Positions 22,844 through 24,322 of a DNA stretch of 24,322 bases are shown here, in pieces (the stretch's first letter is position 1; the number at the start of each line of letters is the position of its first letter). Below the pieces are notes generated by a model that saw only the letters and a list, made by a program, of their open reading frames with translations, ran no database searches and was not told the origin of the DNA. The position numbers were made by a program, and so were the translations under genes. This DNA is from Methylotenera_A sp031429035 (GTDB lineage Bacteria > Pseudomonadota > Gammaproteobacteria > Burkholderiales > Methylophilaceae), in NCBI GenBank assembly GCA_031429035.1, contig JANOYU010000063.1:1-24322 (forward strand). Reading direction: 5' to 3'.

Positions 22844-23536
22844 TTACCAATTAATTGCCTTACCGTCATAAGCCACAAATCTACCTGTGTTACCTAAATT
22901 TAACGCGTCAATTTGTTGGCGCAAGCCCGTTACGCTGGTTTGCGCGTTAATTAAGCCATTTGGCCCGCCCATATCGGTTTGTACCCAGCCTGGGTGCAGC
23001 GTTATCACGCTAATGCCATATGGTTTTAAATCGATTGATAAGCTTTTCATCACCATATTTACCGCGGTTTTACTGCTGCGATAGCTATAGCTCTCGCCGC
23101 TGGTGTTGTCATCTATGCTGCCCATTTTGCTGGTAATTGTGGCAATTTTTTTAAGCTGGCTGCGTGTCACATGCTGCACAAACGCCTCGGCCATTTTTAA
23201 GGGCGCCATGCTGTTTATTTTAAAACCATCTGCCCAAGCGTTATAATCCGTGTTGCCAAAGCTACTGCTTGGATAAACGCCCGCGTTGTTAATCAGCACA
23301 TCAATATTTTCATCTTTTAGCTTTAATGCCAGCGCGTCAATCTGCGCAAAATCAGCTACATCTAATGCATGCACTTTAATATTGTTGTTTGTCGTCGCTA
23401 GCGCTTGCAACGTCATAGCCGATTGCGGATGGCGACAGCATGCCAGCACGTTCCAGCCATCGGCTGCATATTGTTTGGTAAATTCTAACCCTAAGCCGCG
23501 GTTAGCGCCTGTAACCAGTACTTGTTGGCTTTGCAT
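22844..23536 (-). CDS. SDR family NAD(P)-dependent oxidoreductase
   Basis: A 230-residue classical short-chain dehydrogenase/reductase. The cofactor motif TGANRGLG is at 9-16, NNAG at 83-86, and the catalytic residues N108, S136, Y152 and K156 (YRSSK) are all present. HPGWVQTDMGG follows, as in the C-factor/YdfG-like group that often has the shorter 230-residue length. An Arg in RHP after strand 2 favours NADP(H), but this is weak. The substrate is unknown. It converges with the acyltransferase gene with 6 bp between the stops and diverges from the MORN-repeat gene across 147 bp of AT-rich DNA. Confidence 0.9.
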   Translation of the reverse strand: MQSQQVLVTGANRGLGLEFTKQYAADGWNVLACCRHPQSAMTLQALATTNNNIKVHALDVADFAQIDALALKLKDENIDVLINNAGVYPSSSFGNTDYNAWADGFKINSMAPLKMAEAFVQHVTRSQLKKIATITSKMGSIDDNTSGESYSYRSSKTAVNMVMKSLSIDLKPYGISVITLHPGWVQTDMGGPNGLINAQTSVTGLRQQIDALNLGNTGRFVAYDGKAINW

Positions 23537-23683
23537 TTTGTTAGCCTTAACTTATTATTTAACGGTAATTATGCGCTAAAATTTGGAAAATTGTTTACCA
23601 AAATTGGGTTTACGCGTTAACTTAACGGAACATTTTGCTGTTATTAGCATCTTATTACTTAACTTTTTTGAGATAACATATTG

Positions 23684-24157
23684 ATGAAAAAACTCATTAC
23701 ACTCTTTGCCGCACTATTTTTAATCACTGCAAACCATGCCACTTTTGCAACCGGTATTTTTGATAAAAATTTTACAGGCAAACAAGTAGAGCATTATGCT
23801 GACGGCAAACCAAAGTACGAAGTCAGCGTAATTAAAGGCAAAAAACAAGGCCTAGAAACTTTTTGGTATCCCAACGGTAAAAAAAATATTGAAACTAATT
23901 ACCTAGATGACAAAGAAGATGGCGTATGGAAGCAGTGGTACGAAAGCGGCCAAATTAAGCTAGAAGCCAATTATAAAGGCGGGCGTGAGCATGGTTTATT
24001 TACGCAATGGTACGATAACGGCCAAAAACGTGTGCAGGGTAACTTTGTAAATGGTAAAAAAGAAGGCCTGGAGACCGCATGGAATAAGGATGGTAGCGTT
24101 AAATACAAAAGTACTTATGCCGATGGGCAAGAGATTAAACAGCCTGAAGAAAATTAG
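23684..24157 (+). CDS. Exported MORN-variant repeat protein
   Basis: The start is ATG at 23684 (157 residues); the TTG just before it is less likely. A signal peptide covers about residues 1-23 (MKKLITLFAALFLITANHA, then TFATG). The mature protein is built from about five repeats of 22-24 residues with the pattern G-x-x-x-G-x-x-x-x-W-Y-x-(N/S)-G-x-x-x-x-x-x-x-Y-x-x-G. Examples are GVWKQWYESGQIKLEANYKG and GLFTQWYDNGQKRVQGNFVN. These are MORN_2-type repeats. Databases often label such proteins YwqK-family antitoxin, but no toxin gene is adjacent and the protein is exported, so I do not use that name. pqqA follows after 126 bp; whether they are linked in function is unknown. Confidence 0.87.
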   Translation: MKKLITLFAALFLITANHATFATGIFDKNFTGKQVEHYADGKPKYEVSVIKGKKQGLETFWYPNGKKNIETNYLDDKEDGVWKQWYESGQIKLEANYKGGREHGLFTQWYDNGQKRVQGNFVNGKKEGLETAWNKDGSVKYKSTYADGQEIKQPEEN

Positions 24158-24242
24158 TCATTTACGTAAAATCACTAGGCGTATTTACGCAGGGTGCATA
24201 GGGTTGGTTTTAAAAGTGCGCGCATAATGTGAAGCATACAAA

Positions 24243-24260
24243 CACATCAATGTTGGTGTG
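24243..24260. promoter_or_regulatory. Palindrome just upstream of pqqA
   Basis: CACATCAA and TTGGTGTG pair in 7 of 8 positions across a 2-bp centre, ending 23 bp before the pqqA ATG. A TATACA at 24263-24268 follows it and could be a -10 box, with AAAGGA (24273-24277 region) as Shine-Dalgarno sequence. The position suits an operator for control of PQQ synthesis, but no regulator family can be named from it. Confidence 0.4.
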
Positions 24261-24283
24261 AGTATACAAATAAAGGAATTATC

Positions 24284-24322
24284 ATGTGGACAACACCAGC
24301 AGCTACAGAAATGCGTTTTGGT
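24284..24322 (+). CDS. pqqA: Coenzyme PQQ precursor peptide PqqA (5' end, partial)
   Basis: Thirteen codons, MWTTPAATEMRFG, are visible before the window ends. The M-W-x-x-P-x-x-x-x-x-R-x-G pattern is that of PqqA, the 22-24 residue peptide whose Glu and Tyr are crosslinked by PqqE to make pyrroloquinoline quinone. The E-x-x-x-Y core lies beyond the window edge, so it cannot be checked here. AAAGGA lies 7 bp upstream. PQQ is the cofactor of periplasmic methanol dehydrogenases (MxaF, XoxF), in line with a methylotrophic host. pqqBCDE would be expected next. Confidence 0.88.
   Translation, partial: MWTTPAATEMRFG

Noticed and set aside
23684..24157. YwqK-family antitoxin of a toxin-antitoxin pair
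   Set aside because: The protein has a signal peptide and MORN-type repeats, and there is no small toxin gene beside it.

Overview
The window looks like chromosome of a methylotrophic betaproteobacterium, most likely Methylophilaceae (Methylotenera-like). The reasons are the moderate GC content by eye, the betaproteobacterial order miaB-phoH-ybeY-corC-lnt-glyQ-glyS-gmhB-plsC, and a pqqA start (PQQ precursor peptide) cut by the right edge. The genus is an inference from gene content; no rRNA or tRNA gene was seen.

Layout. 1-151 is the end of a SCO-type copper chaperone. From 170 to 14428 a long minus-strand housekeeping block reads, in transcription order, miaB, phoH, ybeY, corC, a small BamE-like exported protein, lnt, glyQ, a GIY-YIG nuclease, glyS, gmhB, plsC and a YgjP-type metallopeptidase. 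Plus-strand genes interrupt it: mscL with its own promoter and terminator (7593-8153), and a DUF1905 gene plus metY (10025-11755). 14663-17110 is a solitary single-chain type IIG restriction-modification gene with a mosaic base composition, followed by cysG. 18675-20739 is an envZ/ompR two-component pair, diverging from an exported EF-hand protein. Then come a FemAB-like acyltransferase, an SDR oxidoreductase, an exported MORN-repeat protein and the first 13 codons of pqqA.

Two families of dispersed palindromes shape the region. Family R1 (28 bp, core ATTCCCGC...GCGGGAAT) occurs as four head-to-head doublets. One doublet encloses the GIY-YIG gene between glyQ and glyS, and another (12824-12972) carries degenerate, colinear remnants of that GIY-YIG cassette. 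This suggests an autonomous element with internally deleted derivatives, analogous to RAYT/REPIN systems but with a GIY-YIG nuclease. Family R2 (37 bp, up to a 13-bp perfect stem with a near-invariant 11-nt loop) occurs four times in one orientation, at the edges of the metY and the restriction-cysG modules.

Other points of note are an in-frame TGA that cuts the last membrane helix of Lnt although the helix is still encoded behind it, an AT-rich insertion in glyS, tandem 10-bp OmpR-like half-sites upstream of ompR, and a palindrome just upstream of pqqA. There is no gene-free stretch longer than 300 bases. The longest, 20740-21044, holds the OmpR-like site and otherwise AT-rich DNA.
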